Below, one piece after another: positions 8,940-17,447 of a stretch of DNA of 64,000 nucleotides. The stretch lies in NCBI RefSeq assembly GCF_010993975.1, contig NZ_JAACZO010000022.1, forward strand, positions 248,001-312,000, given 5' to 3'. The stretch comes from Halomonas faecis. Lineage in GTDB: Bacteria > Pseudomonadota > Gammaproteobacteria > Pseudomonadales > Halomonadaceae. Position 1 is the stretch's first letter. Every line of letters starts with the position of its first letter. The notes beneath the pieces were generated by a model. It was not told the origin of the DNA, did no database searches, and saw only the letters and a program-made list of their open reading frames with translations. Made by a program: the position numbers and the translations under genes.

Positions 8940-10610
8940 TCAGGTTTCGGTCCCTTCGTCATCACGCAGCTGACGGCGCAGCACCTTACCCACATTGGTT
9001 TTGGGAAGCTCATCGCGGAACTCCACCGTCTTGGGTACCTTGTAGGCGGTCAGTTCCTTCTTGCACCACTCGCGCAGCGCCTTCTCGTCGAGGCTGTCAT
9101 CCTTGGCGACCACGAAGAGCTTGATGGCCTCGCCGCTCGCCTCGTCGGGCACCCCCACCGCGGCGGACTCCACCACGCCGGGGTGGGTGGCCACCACGTC
9201 CTCGATTTCGTTGGGGTAGACGTTGAAGCCCGAGACGAGAATCATGTCCTTCTTGCGATCGACGATGCGGATGTAGCCGTCGTCCTGCAACACGGCGATA
9301 TCGCCAGTGCGGAACCAGCCATCCTCGCTCAATACCTGGGCCGTCTCCTCCTCGCAGTTCCAGTACCCCTTCATTACCTGGGGCCCCTTGACGCACAGCT
9401 CTCCCGGCTCGCCGAAGGGCAGGTCGTTGCCGTCGACATCCACCACCTTGACCTGAGTACCCGCCACCGGCTTACCGATGGTTCCGAGCTGGATGGCGTC
9501 GATGGGGTTGAAGCTGACGATGGGAGAGGTTTCGGTGAGGCCATACCCCTCGGCGACCGCGCAGCCGGTGATCGTTTCCCAACGCTCGGCAACGGCACGG
9601 GTGAGTGCCATGCCGCCCGAGATGGTCAGATGCAGTCGCGAAAAGTCGAGCTGTCGGAAGTCTTCTCGGTTGCACAACGCATTGAACAGCGTATTGAGAC
9701 CGATGAAGCCGGTGAACGGCATCTCCTTCAGTTCCTTGACGAAACCGTCCAGGTCACGAGGGTTGGTAATCAGCACCGAATGATTGCCCGTCTCCATCAG
9801 GAACAGGCAGTTAACGGTGAAGGTATAGATGTGATAGACGGGCAGCGGTGCCACCACCAGCTCCCGCCCCTCGTCGAGCCCGGGGCCGATCGCCTGTCGC
9901 GCCTGGAGCATGTTGGCCACCAGGTTGCGATGAGTGAGCATGGTGCCCTTGGCCAGGCCCGTGGTGCCTCCGGTGTACTGCAACGCCGCGATGTCGTCCG
10001 GCTCGCGTGCCACCTCGCGATGGCTCCGCCCGGCCCCCAACTGCAACACACGGCGCAAGGGCACCGCACCGGGCAGCCGATACGCCGGCACCATCTTCTT
10101 GACGTACTTGACCACGGCATTGATCAGTTGCCGCTTGGGGAAGTCGTGCAGGTCCGCCAGCTCAGTGACCACCACATGGCGAATCTCGGTGCGGTCGAGA
10201 ATGCGCTCGAGCTTGTCGGCCATGTTGGCCAGAATGACGATGGCCTTGGCGCCGGAATCCTTGAACTGGTGGGCCATTTCCCGTTCGGTGTAGAGTGGAT
10301 TGGTGTTCACCACCACCAGGCCGGCGCGCATGGCTCCGAAAACGGCCACCGGGAACTGCAGCAGATTGGGAAGCTGAATGGCGATGCGGTCCCCCGGCTC
10401 GAGCTCGGTCTCGGCCTGCAGCCAGGCAGCGAAGTCGCCGGACAAACGGTCGAGGTCGGCAAAGCTGAGCGTACGACCCATGCAACTGAAAGCGGGATTG
10501 TCTGCGTAGCGCCCCACCGCAGCATGGAAGACCTCCATTACCGAACGGTACTCCTCCATGCCATCGATATCGGGACCGACGAGGATCGGGGCTGTGGCGT
10601 GCTCACTCAT
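8940..10610 (-). CDS. fadD: Long-chain-fatty-acid-CoA ligase
   Basis: About 556 aa (E. coli FadD is 561), of the acyl-adenylate-forming family. It activates imported fatty acids to acyl-CoA with ATP at the inner membrane, the first step of beta-oxidation. The AMP-binding P-loop is seen as YTGGTTGLAKG (residues ~210-220). YGLTETSP, the GEPGELCVKGPQVMKGYW hinge region, the DGWFRTGD motif and the C-terminal KTNVGKVLRR lysine motif are all present. Start ATG 10610 has GGAGAG five bases upstream; in-frame upstream codons lack family similarity. The upstream gap contains a promoter-like sequence and a PsrA/FadR-type inverted repeat. Confidence 0.93.
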   Translation of the reverse strand: MSEHATAPILVGPDIDGMEEYRSVMEVFHAAVGRYADNPAFSCMGRTLSFADLDRLSGDFAAWLQAETELEPGDRIAIQLPNLLQFPVAVFGAMRAGLVVVNTNPLYTEREMAHQFKDSGAKAIVILANMADKLERILDRTEIRHVVVTELADLHDFPKRQLINAVVKYVKKMVPAYRLPGAVPLRRVLQLGAGRSHREVAREPDDIAALQYTGGTTGLAKGTMLTHRNLVANMLQARQAIGPGLDEGRELVVAPLPVYHIYTFTVNCLFLMETGNHSVLITNPRDLDGFVKELKEMPFTGFIGLNTLFNALCNREDFRQLDFSRLHLTISGGMALTRAVAERWETITGCAVAEGYGLTETSPIVSFNPIDAIQLGTIGKPVAGTQVKVVDVDGNDLPFGEPGELCVKGPQVMKGYWNCEEETAQVLSEDGWFRTGDIAVLQDDGYIRIVDRKKDMILVSGFNVYPNEIEDVVATHPGVVESAAVGVPDEASGEAIKLFVVAKDDSLDEKALREWCKKELTAYKVPKTVEFRDELPKTNVGKVLRRQLRDDEGTET

Positions 10611-10696
10611 GGCGTCTCTCCGCGGCATCGTCGATCCGACACGGCCGTCGACAATCGACTGTTCTTCTTGTGAAGGTCTGGTCATGCTGGCCACAC

Positions 10697-10725
10697 GATA
10701 TACCAGGCGGCGCCAGGCTGTAAAA
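10697..10725 (-). promoter_or_regulatory. Candidate fadD promoter
   Basis: On the minus strand TTTTAC and TATATC are separated by 17 bases, and TGG before TATATC resembles an extended -10. It lies about 87 bases upstream of the fadD start codon. The -35 match is weak. Confidence 0.4.
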
Positions 10726-10734
10726 CGATCGATT

Positions 10735-10748
10735 GAAACTTGCGTTTA
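10735..10748. promoter_or_regulatory. PsrA-like operator upstream of fadD
   Basis: GAAAC-TTGC-GTTTA fits the published PsrA pattern (G/C)AAAC-N(2-4)-GTTT(G/C) except for the last base. It lies about 10 bases upstream of the candidate fadD -35 and overlaps the stop codon of the neighbouring gene. PsrA is a fatty-acid-responsive TetR regulator of beta-oxidation genes, so the context fits; no psrA gene is in the window. Confidence 0.4.
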
Positions 10749-11546
10749 ATCGCTCATCGTGGCGTCGTATCGGGCGACGATCTCGCCCAGCCGCCACACC
10801 AGCAGTTCTCCGGGACGCATGGCAACCCACGATTCGTTGCGGGTCAGCGGTTCGGTCGCCACCACGGAAACGATATCGTTCGGCGTGGTGTGCTCGGCGA
10901 AATTCACCGTCAGTTCGGCATCGGAGAGTGCCGCCTTGCCGAATGGCGCCCGTCGGGTGATGTGAGCCAGCTTGGTGGCGCAGAAAGTGTAGAGGTAGTC
11001 GCCGTCGGCCAGCAGCAGATTGAAAACCCCGAGACCGCGCAGCCGTTCGCAAAGCCGATGCAGCAACCGCCATAGATCCCGCCATGCGTCGTCGCCGACT
11101 GGCCGCTCGGGACATCGTTGCCGCAACTGGTCCAGCAGCCAGCAGAAGGCATGTTCGCTGTCGGTGTCGCCTACCGGCCGATAGACACCCAGCGGCAACG
11201 TCTCCCAGCCGGTCAGCTGACCATTGTGGGCATAGCACCAGGTCCGCCCCCACATCTCGCGGGTAAAGGGGTGGGTGTTGGCCAACCGCACCTCACCGAC
11301 ATTGGCCTGGCGGATATGACTGATGGCGATGTGCGACTTGATCGGGTAGTCACAGATCAGCCGCGCGATGGGCGAACGCACCGACGGATGGGGGTCGCGA
11401 AAATCGCGATACCCGCCCGCCTCGTAGAAAGCGATTCCCCAGCCATCACGATGCGGGCCGGTCCCCCCGCCACGATGCAAGAAACCGGTGAAGCTGAAGC
11501 AGATGTCGGTGGGCACGTTGGCGCTCATGGCCAAAAGCTCACACAT
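10746..11546 (-). CDS. yafJ: Class II glutamine amidotransferase (YafJ-like)
   Basis: A 266-aa Ntn-hydrolase of the GATase_6/YafJ type. The start MCELLAMS exposes Cys2 as the N-terminal nucleophile after methionine removal, and RGGGTGPHRDGWG, ANTHPFTREMWGR, YAHNGQLTGW and DTDSEHAF are the glutamine-site motifs. It has only the glutaminase half and no synthase domain; the physiological acceptor of E. coli YafJ is not known to me. The gene overlaps the end of the upstream VWA-protein gene by 8 bases, so the two are translationally coupled. A membrane-anchored VWA protein next to this enzyme has no obvious shared function. Confidence 0.88.
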   Translation of the reverse strand: MCELLAMSANVPTDICFSFTGFLHRGGGTGPHRDGWGIAFYEAGGYRDFRDPHPSVRSPIARLICDYPIKSHIAISHIRQANVGEVRLANTHPFTREMWGRTWCYAHNGQLTGWETLPLGVYRPVGDTDSEHAFCWLLDQLRQRCPERPVGDDAWRDLWRLLHRLCERLRGLGVFNLLLADGDYLYTFCATKLAHITRRAPFGKAALSDAELTVNFAEHTTPNDIVSVVATEPLTRNESWVAMRPGELLVWRLGEIVARYDATMSD

Positions 11547-13380
11547 GTGGCTCCTCCCGGTAATCGGCGCGCGCCCGCCGGCGGCGCTGACGCCACGCCC
11601 GCATCATCACGACCAGAATGACCACTCCCATCAGGCCCGCCCAGAACCGGGGGTCTCGCCCATGCGCCTGCACCCAGCGCGTCAGCACCGGCTGCCAGGT
11701 TTCCCAGTGCCCCTGCGCCAGCTGCGGCAGCCGATCGAGCAGAGCGATGAAGCGGGCTACGCCGTCGGGGCCGGTATCGGCCGAGGAGGGGCTGGCCGGA
11801 TCGGGGGCTTCGTGGAAGCGCTCCACCGCCAAGTCCGGACGAACCTCGGCAACGTCGACTCCGGTATCGCCCTCGGGAAACAGCAGCAATCGCGGCAAGC
11901 GAAGCTCGCGAGCACGCCCCTCGAGGGTGATCTGCCCGCGCAGCATGAGCGGCTGTGTGAGGCTCTCGTCGAGCACCGGCAAGTTGATCTCCCAGCGCTG
12001 GTCATCCAACGCTTGGGCTTCCAGCCGCTGCCCCTGAAGCTCGGCATGCAAGCGAGTGTTACCGTGATGCAATGCCGGGTGCTCGGCGCGCAACACCACC
12101 CTGCCACCCTGCACATCGTGTTCTACGGTCACCGCGGGCTGTACGTTCACGGCCTGCACTCGCTGACGGCGGAACCCCCGGCCATCGGCACGCACGGCCA
12201 ACTGAGCCGTGCCGGTGAGAGCCGGGGCCGGCAACTCGCCGATGAACCGCTGCCCGCGAGCGCCAAGCTCCGTGGCAGCCTGAATGTCGCCCTCCGCATC
12301 GCGCAATTCGGCGCTCATGCTCAAGTGGTCCGGCCACTCCTCCTCGGGCAGGACTTCGCCATGGCGAGACAGCCAGGCTTCCACGGGTACGCCGAAGCCG
12401 AGGTAGAGCGTCCCCGGCAGCGGTGCCGTCTGCAGCGTCAGCGGCGACACCAGGGTGACGCGACTCTCGCGGCCCACCTCGCCTTCGAGACGCCACTGGC
12501 CGGGCTCCGGGTCCGGCACCTGAATCAGGTCGTAACGCTCCTCATGACGCCAGCGGGCGCTTTCGGGCGGACTCTCGCCGGTATAGCGCCGACCATCGGG
12601 CCCTACCAGTACCGCCGGCGGCTCCGACGGATCGCGAAACAGCAGGGCACTGAAGCCTTCGAGTCCCGGCTCGATGACGAAGCCACCGTCGCGCAGCGGC
12701 GCACGGTCGCTGGGGAAGATTCGATCGACGATATCGAGGAAGGCCCCCATCAGGGCTTCAGGCGTTCTGACCGGTGCCGATAGACCGCCGGTCTGCTGGG
12801 AGAGGCGCTCCACCAGCGAGAGGTCCGCTTCGTCGGAAAAGGCGATGGCGTGCACCGTCACTTCCGAGCGCGCCAGACGCGGAGCCAGTTCGTCAAGCAG
12901 CTCGCGACGCGAGGCGTCGTCGATCGCCGGCTTGTCGCCCCGCCAGGGAGGCAGGTCGATCATGCCGTCGGTGAGCAGTACCAGGTGCTGTTCGCCGGAC
13001 GCTTCGGGTGCCACTGTCTCGCGCACGGCAGCCTCGATATCGGTGAAGGGATCGCGCCCTTCCAGACGGGGAGTCAGCGCCATGGCCCGCTCACGCCAGT
13101 TGGCATCGACCGAACCCAGCGGCAGGGGGTTCGACACGCCCTCACCGAAGGTCCAGACACCGGCTTGCGTGCCACTCGGCAACAGCGTGACCAGCAGTTC
13201 CAGCGCATCGGCGGCCAGTTGGTCGGGATCGTTGTCACGCATGCTTCCCGACACGTCGACGATGACTCGCACCTGCGGCGGCGTCTCCTCCTGGGCAGCC
13301 GCCGGCTGGGCTGCACACAGCAGCAGAAAGCCGAGCACTACGACCAGCCGCTGGGTCATACTTCGCGATGCCCTGCCCAT
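11539..13380 (-). CDS. Membrane-anchored VWA-domain protein
   Basis: A 613-aa exported protein. Residues ~8-29 form a signal peptide ending AAQPAAAQ. A von Willebrand A domain follows (~37-225) with a complete MIDAS: DVSGSM near residue 42 and LLTDGMID near 135. The middle (~240-470) looks like a series of beta-sandwich repeats. The C-terminus has one membrane helix (FWAGLMGVVILVVMM) and a basic cytosolic tail, so the VWA part is periplasmic. It resembles conserved hypothetical VWA proteins of marine gammaproteobacteria (TIGR03503-like, from memory). ATG 13380 has AGGGAG six bases upstream. Function unknown; metal-dependent protein adhesion or a chaperone role is possible. Confidence 0.75.
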   Translation of the reverse strand: MGRASRSMTQRLVVVLGFLLLCAAQPAAAQEETPPQVRVIVDVSGSMRDNDPDQLAADALELLVTLLPSGTQAGVWTFGEGVSNPLPLGSVDANWRERAMALTPRLEGRDPFTDIEAAVRETVAPEASGEQHLVLLTDGMIDLPPWRGDKPAIDDASRRELLDELAPRLARSEVTVHAIAFSDEADLSLVERLSQQTGGLSAPVRTPEALMGAFLDIVDRIFPSDRAPLRDGGFVIEPGLEGFSALLFRDPSEPPAVLVGPDGRRYTGESPPESARWRHEERYDLIQVPDPEPGQWRLEGEVGRESRVTLVSPLTLQTAPLPGTLYLGFGVPVEAWLSRHGEVLPEEEWPDHLSMSAELRDAEGDIQAATELGARGQRFIGELPAPALTGTAQLAVRADGRGFRRQRVQAVNVQPAVTVEHDVQGGRVVLRAEHPALHHGNTRLHAELQGQRLEAQALDDQRWEINLPVLDESLTQPLMLRGQITLEGRARELRLPRLLLFPEGDTGVDVAEVRPDLAVERFHEAPDPASPSSADTGPDGVARFIALLDRLPQLAQGHWETWQPVLTRWVQAHGRDPRFWAGLMGVVILVVMMRAWRQRRRRARADYREEPHV

Positions 13381-13390
13381 GGGTGGCTCC

Positions 13391-13831
13391 CTAGCCGATC
13401 ATCGGCTCACGACGTCCTTGCCCCGCCGAGGCGGCCCCGCTGCCATCCTGTCTGGTGCGCGTTTGCGACGCCGCTGGCGCTTCCTCGGAGCGCCGCCAAG
13501 CCCACCACTGCAGAAGGCCCAGCGCCACGCCCAGACCGGCGCCGGCCCCCACCAACAGACCAGAGGAAAGCAGTACCTCGGCATTCCTTTCCAGAAACGC
13601 GACGCTGGCCACTACCACCGCCGGCGCCATGCCGGTATAGAACTCCCCCTCATCGAGCAGCGGCAGACGAAAACGCGTAGGAATCCACAGCACGCCGGCC
13701 ACCGCCCAGGTGATCGGCAAGCGCAGCAAGCGCGGCAAAAAGGCCAGGCCCAGATAACCGGTCAGTAGCACGACCAGCGACAAACCCAAATAGGTCAGCC
13801 ATAGTAGGGTCATCGAATCCGACGTCAGCAT
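13391..13831 (-). CDS. Small inner-membrane protein of unknown function
   Basis: About 146 aa from ATG 13831 (AGAGG five bases upstream). Three or four hydrophobic stretches are visible: residues ~8-30, 37-52, 65-80 and a glycine-rich helix around 88-108 (LLVGAGAGLGVALGLLQWW). A hydrophilic Gln/Arg/Gly-rich C-terminal tail follows. The segment RFRLPLLDEGEFYTGMAP probably forms a loop. I do not recognise a family. It lies 10 bases upstream of the VWA gene and the two are probably one operon, so it may help insert or anchor that protein. Confidence 0.65.
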   Translation of the reverse strand: MLTSDSMTLLWLTYLGLSLVVLLTGYLGLAFLPRLLRLPITWAVAGVLWIPTRFRLPLLDEGEFYTGMAPAVVVASVAFLERNAEVLLSSGLLVGAGAGLGVALGLLQWWAWRRSEEAPAASQTRTRQDGSGAASAGQGRREPMIG

Positions 13832-13884
13832 CGACACCTCTTTCTTCCTCCACTTCGGTACATCACGGCTCGCCCGATCCCGCG

Positions 13885-13913
13885 TTGCCGTGCAGTATGG
13901 AACTTGCTAATAC
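13885..13913 (+). promoter_or_regulatory. Candidate ptrB promoter
   Basis: TTGCCG and TAATAC are separated by 17 bases, and TGC before TAATAC gives an extended -10 look. The octamer CAGTATGG occurs twice (13893-13900 and 13921-13928), flanking the predicted start of transcription, and could be a regulator half-site pair. Confidence 0.4.
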
Positions 13914-13941
13914 TCGGTCTCAGTATGGTACACCTGCCACC

Positions 13942-16023
13942 ATGAAAGCACAGCCGCCGCAGCACTCGAGTGCCAACGCTCCCATCTCCCGCTTCCACCG
14001 TCCCGACGATCCCGCCTGGCACTGGCTGGAAAACCGCGACGATCCGGATGTCACTGCCTTTCTGGAAGCCGCCAATCGGGAATCCACCGCTTGGTTCGCC
14101 CCCTTGGAAAGCCTGGTGGAACGTCTCTATCACGGCCACCTGGCGCGCCGCGAGCTGGCCGTGTCCGGCCTACGCACGCCACTCGACCACCATACCTACT
14201 GGAGCGAGACGGCCGCCGACGCCGACTACCCGGTGTGGTGGCGCCACCCCAACGATCAGCCGCAGGCGACCGAACGCTTCCTGGACCTCCAGGCCCGAGC
14301 AGCCGCCCATGACTTCTTCGAGGTCGGCGACATGGCGTTGTCGCCCGATGAGGGCTGGCTGGCCTGGACGGAAGACACCCGCGGCGACGAGACCTTCACG
14401 CTCTATCTGAAGGCGCTGCCCGATGGCACGCCTCGCGCCCTGCTCGAGGAGATCGGCCCGGAACTCGTCTGGGCCGAGGACGACGCCACGCTGTTGTTCA
14501 CCCGCTATGACGCCACGCAACGTCCCGAAAGCATCTGGCGGCTGCCGCTGAACGATGGCAATGCCGCTGAGCCAACGCAAGTGCTTCACGAGGCCGATTC
14601 GGAATTCTGGCTTGGACTGGGCAAGACACGCTCGCGCGAGTGGCTGGTGCTGGAAAGCGCCTCCAAGGACACTAGCGAGTGCTACTTGATTCCCGCCCGG
14701 CAGCCAGCAACGCCGCCCCGCTGCTTCCGGCCACGGGAAGCCGGCATGGAGTATTCCCTGGACCACCGCCCGGGTTACTTCTACGTGCTGCACAACCGCC
14801 AGGCCACGCATTTCCGTCTCGACTGGGTGGCAGAGCCGGCATTCGATGCCTCCCCGCAAACGGCACCATGGCACACGCTGACCGGCCATCGCGAGAGCGT
14901 GACGCTGGAAGGGGCGGATGCCTTCCATTGGGGCCTGGTGATCACCGAACGGGATCACCACGAGGCTCAGGTCAACCTGCGCGTGATCGAGCTCGATGAC
15001 GGCCACGCCGTGACCCGTGACGAATTCCTGCCGCTACCCGAGACACCCTGCAGCCTGGCACTGGGTGACATGCCGCACTTCGCCAGCCGCCGACTCTGGT
15101 TGCGGGAGGAGTCATTCGTGATGCCGGCCAGCTGGTTCGAACATGACCTGGACAGCGGCGAACGCCGCCTGCTCAAGCGCCAGCCGATTCACGGCGACCT
15201 CCGGCCCGAGAACCTCGCCTGCGAGCGGCTATGGGCCACCGCCCATGACGGCGAGCGAATTCCCGTCTCGGTAGTGATGCACGCCGACCGAGTCGGGCAC
15301 CCGATGCCCACTCTGCTCTACGGCTACGGCGCCTATGGCGAGGTGCTCGACCCCTGGTTTTCGGCCGCCCGCCTGGAACTGCTGGCGCGCGGCGTGGCCT
15401 TTGCCGTAGCCCACGTTCGGGGCGGCGGCGACCGCGGCGAACCCTGGTACCTAGCCGGCAAGCTAGAACACAAGGAAAACAGCTTTCACGACTTCCTGGC
15501 GGCCCGCGATGCGCTGGCCACTTCCGGCATCAGCGACGGCGATCGTATCGCTGCCTACGGGGCCAGCGCCGGCGGACTGCTGGTGGGAGCAAGCCTCAAC
15601 CTGGCGCCCGCAGCCTTTTGTGCCGCCGTGCTCGACGTCCCCTTCGTCGACGTGCTGCGTACCATGGAAAACCCCGACCTTCCGCTGACCACGGCCGAAT
15701 ACACCGAGTGGGGCAACCCCCACGAACCCGATGCCCGGCGACGGATTCAGGCCTACTCGCCACTGGACAACTTGACCGCTCAGCCGTGGCCCAGCGTCTT
15801 CCTGCAGGGGAGCTGGCACGACACACGGGTACCGTACTGGGAGCCCGCCAAGCTCTATGCCCGACTCACCGAACTGGGCAGCGCGCGTGGCCCGGTGCTG
15901 CTCAGAACGGACATGACCGCCGGTCACGGCGGTGCTTCCGGGCGCTTCAAAGCGTGGCACGATAACGCGCGGCAAGACGCCTTCCTGCTCTGGGCACTCG
16001 GCTTGGTAGAGCGCGAAACCTAG
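13942..16023 (+). CDS. ptrB: Oligopeptidase B (S9 serine peptidase)
   Basis: About 693 aa (E. coli PtrB 686). This cytosolic peptidase cleaves short peptides after Lys/Arg. An N-terminal beta-propeller (~residues 70-410) gates a C-terminal alpha/beta hydrolase. Catalytic residues are visible: Ser in YGASAGGLL, Asp in SWHDTRVPYWEP and His in TAGHGGASGR. The oxyanion/substrate segment HVRGGGDRG and the acidic EYTEWGNP region typical of oligopeptidase B are present. Start ATG 13942 (MKAQPP) is preferred because upstream codons show no family similarity, although the ribosome binding site is weak. The gene is monocistronic, transcribed away from the VWA operon, and ends at a strong hairpin. Confidence 0.92.
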   Translation: MKAQPPQHSSANAPISRFHRPDDPAWHWLENRDDPDVTAFLEAANRESTAWFAPLESLVERLYHGHLARRELAVSGLRTPLDHHTYWSETAADADYPVWWRHPNDQPQATERFLDLQARAAAHDFFEVGDMALSPDEGWLAWTEDTRGDETFTLYLKALPDGTPRALLEEIGPELVWAEDDATLLFTRYDATQRPESIWRLPLNDGNAAEPTQVLHEADSEFWLGLGKTRSREWLVLESASKDTSECYLIPARQPATPPRCFRPREAGMEYSLDHRPGYFYVLHNRQATHFRLDWVAEPAFDASPQTAPWHTLTGHRESVTLEGADAFHWGLVITERDHHEAQVNLRVIELDDGHAVTRDEFLPLPETPCSLALGDMPHFASRRLWLREESFVMPASWFEHDLDSGERRLLKRQPIHGDLRPENLACERLWATAHDGERIPVSVVMHADRVGHPMPTLLYGYGAYGEVLDPWFSAARLELLARGVAFAVAHVRGGGDRGEPWYLAGKLEHKENSFHDFLAARDALATSGISDGDRIAAYGASAGGLLVGASLNLAPAAFCAAVLDVPFVDVLRTMENPDLPLTTAEYTEWGNPHEPDARRRIQAYSPLDNLTAQPWPSVFLQGSWHDTRVPYWEPAKLYARLTELGSARGPVLLRTDMTAGHGGASGRFKAWHDNARQDAFLLWALGLVERET

Positions 16024-16042
16024 GCTCACGACCGTCCACACG

Positions 16043-16073
16043 CGAACGCCCCGGCATCCAGTCGGGGCGTTCG
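16043..16073. terminator. Bidirectional terminator hairpin after ptrB
   Basis: A perfect 10-bp inverted repeat (CGAACGCCCC / GGGGCGTTCG) with an 11-base loop lies between the convergent genes ptrB and the glycine-rich protein. There is no long T run on either side, but the stem is very GC-rich. Confidence 0.7.
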
Positions 16074-16100
16074 TCGCCTCACTAGCGGACTCGCTCGTGC

Positions 16101-16823
16101 TCAGTTGCCACCGCCGGTGCCGCCCCCAGTGCCCCCGCCGGCACCGCCGCCGGAACCCGAGCCGCTGCCGCCAGCGGAGCCGCCGCTACCTCCGCTACCG
16201 CCAGTGCCACCACCGGAGCCGGATCCGCTACCGCCGCCGGAACCGCCGCCGGAACCACCGCCGGAGCCTCCTCCACCGGAGCCACCACCACTGCCGCCTG
16301 CCCCACCTCCACCATTACCGTCACCGCCGCCACCGTTGCCGCCGCCGTTGCCGCCGCCACCGTTGTCGCCGCCGCCGTTGTCGCCGCCGCCGTTGTCGCC
16401 GCCGCCGTTGTCGCCGCCGCCGTTATCGCCGCCGCCGTTATCGCCGCCGCCGTTATCGCCGCCGCCGCCGTTGTCGCCTCCACCCGGCGAATCATCGACC
16501 ACGGCCACCAGGCCGCCGCCATCGCCACCGCCGCCACCGGTACCCGCCTCCGTACCCCCTGCACCACCAGCCGCCGGTGGATTGCGTAGCAGCAGCTGCT
16601 CGAGATCTTCACGGGTAGCCAGCCACTCGAGCAGCAAGCTGACCTCGGCCCGATTCAACACCGCTCCGTTGTTCATCAAATCGTCGTAGATCTGCGCCAA
16701 CTCGCCCTCGCTGAGCGGATCGGACCGCCAAGCGGACGCCTGTGTGGTCGACTGCCCCCAGGCCACCGACGATGCCAAGGCACTGATGGCCGCCGCCAAA
16801 ACCAGCTTATGCAAAACGTTCAT
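16101..16823 (-). CDS. Secreted glycine-rich GGGDN-repeat protein
   Basis: A 240-aa protein in three parts. A cleavable signal peptide (residues 1-23, ending SVAWGQ) comes first. A short acidic helical domain (~25-82) with EGELAQIYDDLMNNGA and LLEWLATREDLEQLLL follows. The last ~155 residues are almost only Gly with Asn, Asp, Ser and Thr. Within that region GGGDN is repeated about eight times, then GGS/GSG runs continue to the C-terminus. GGxGxD/GGGDN repeats suggest a flexible, possibly cation-binding or adhesive surface polymer, but the repeats are not the RTX nonapeptide. GGGAG lies seven bases before the start. No family is recognised; the folded N-terminal part is the best search query. 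Confidence 0.7.
   Translation of the reverse strand: MNVLHKLVLAAAISALASSVAWGQSTTQASAWRSDPLSEGELAQIYDDLMNNGAVLNRAEVSLLLEWLATREDLEQLLLRNPPAAGGAGGTEAGTGGGGGDGGGLVAVVDDSPGGGDNGGGGDNGGGDNGGGDNGGGDNGGGDNGGGDNGGGDNGGGGNGGGNGGGGDGNGGGGAGGSGGGSGGGGSGGGSGGGSGGGSGSGSGGGTGGSGGSGGSAGGSGSGSGGGAGGGTGGGTGGGN
16361..16465. repeat. Seven tandem 15-bp repeats coding GGGDN
   Basis: Seven contiguous copies of a 15-mer (CGTTGTCGCCGCCGC on the plus strand) lie inside the glycine-rich gene. The first four have G and the last three have A at the fifth position. An eighth partial copy starts at 16469 after a 3-base insertion. The unit is a multiple of three, so copy-number change alters protein length without a frameshift. 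Confidence 0.9.
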
Positions 16824-16908
16824 ACTGTTTCTCCCAGCGCACTGCGCTCGTCAGCCGTCAACCACCGCAACGTCTCGCCAACATTTCGTTACAGTTCAGC
16901 ATCAAGCA

Positions 16909-16920
16909 TTGCACGTGCAA
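16909..16920. promoter_or_regulatory. 12-bp perfect palindrome upstream of glycine-rich gene
   Basis: TTGCACGTGCAA is a perfect palindrome about 86 bases upstream of the start codon of the glycine-rich protein, in the 143-base gap to ycgN. It could be an operator for that gene. No partner regulator is apparent nearby. Confidence 0.35.
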
Positions 16921-16966
16921 CGCCCGGCGCCATGGGGCAGGAGAATGATTCGCAGGATGAAAACCG

Positions 16967-17416
16967 TCAGTCGTCGATCGGTAGAATGGCAATGATATGC
17001 TCCTCAAGCTCAGTCTCAGGCACGTCATGCTGGGATATGGCAAAACTGCGCACGCTGATGCCCTTGCGATGCACACGCTCGGGATCGCCGGACAGCAGCG
17101 GGTGCCAGCGTGCCAGCTTGCGTCCTTCGGCAAGCCGCCGATAAGCACAGGAGTGGGGAAGCCAATGGAATTCGGCGATGCGCTCGGGTTTGAGTTGGGT
17201 GCAGTCCGGCACCCGGGCGAAGCGGTTTTCGTAGTCGCTACAACGGCAGCTGGAAATGTCCAGCAGCTCGCAGGCAACGCCGAGCACCGCCAGCTGGCCG
17301 GTATCGTCGTCCTGGAACTTGAGCAGGCAGCACTGGCCGCAGCCGTCGCAGAGCGCTTCCCACTCCTCGGTGGTGAGCTCCTCCAGGGGAAAGCGCTCCC
17401 AGAAGCGTTCTCTCAT
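16967..17416 (-). CDS. ycgN: YcgN-family cysteine-cluster protein
   Basis: About 149 aa, matching the UPF0260/YcgN family (~150 aa). Cysteines typical of the CxxCxxCC zinc/iron cluster family are seen in ALCDGCGQCCLLK (residues ~20-32), and further Cys residues occur in VACELLDISSCRCSDY, PDCTQL and HSCAYR. The start MRERFWERF at 17416 is the family N-terminus; upstream codons run into the heptamer repeat array and are not coding. Biochemical function is unknown. The gene is next to ycgL and rnd, as in many gammaproteobacteria. Confidence 0.9.
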   Translation of the reverse strand: MRERFWERFPLEELTTEEWEALCDGCGQCCLLKFQDDDTGQLAVLGVACELLDISSCRCSDYENRFARVPDCTQLKPERIAEFHWLPHSCAYRRLAEGRKLARWHPLLSGDPERVHRKGISVRSFAISQHDVPETELEEHIIAILPIDD

Positions 17417-17447
17417 GATTCTCCAGGGCAATCGGTTTGGGCATCGA

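Noticed and set aside
8556..10673. A 705-codon plus-strand open frame opposite fadD
   Set aside because: Shadow of fadD; no recognisable motifs, no ribosome binding site, and it runs through two gene boundaries.
16105..16689. A proline-rich plus-strand protein
   Set aside because: It is the complement of the glycine-rich gene; the minus-strand frame has a signal peptide and a good ribosome binding site, this one has neither.
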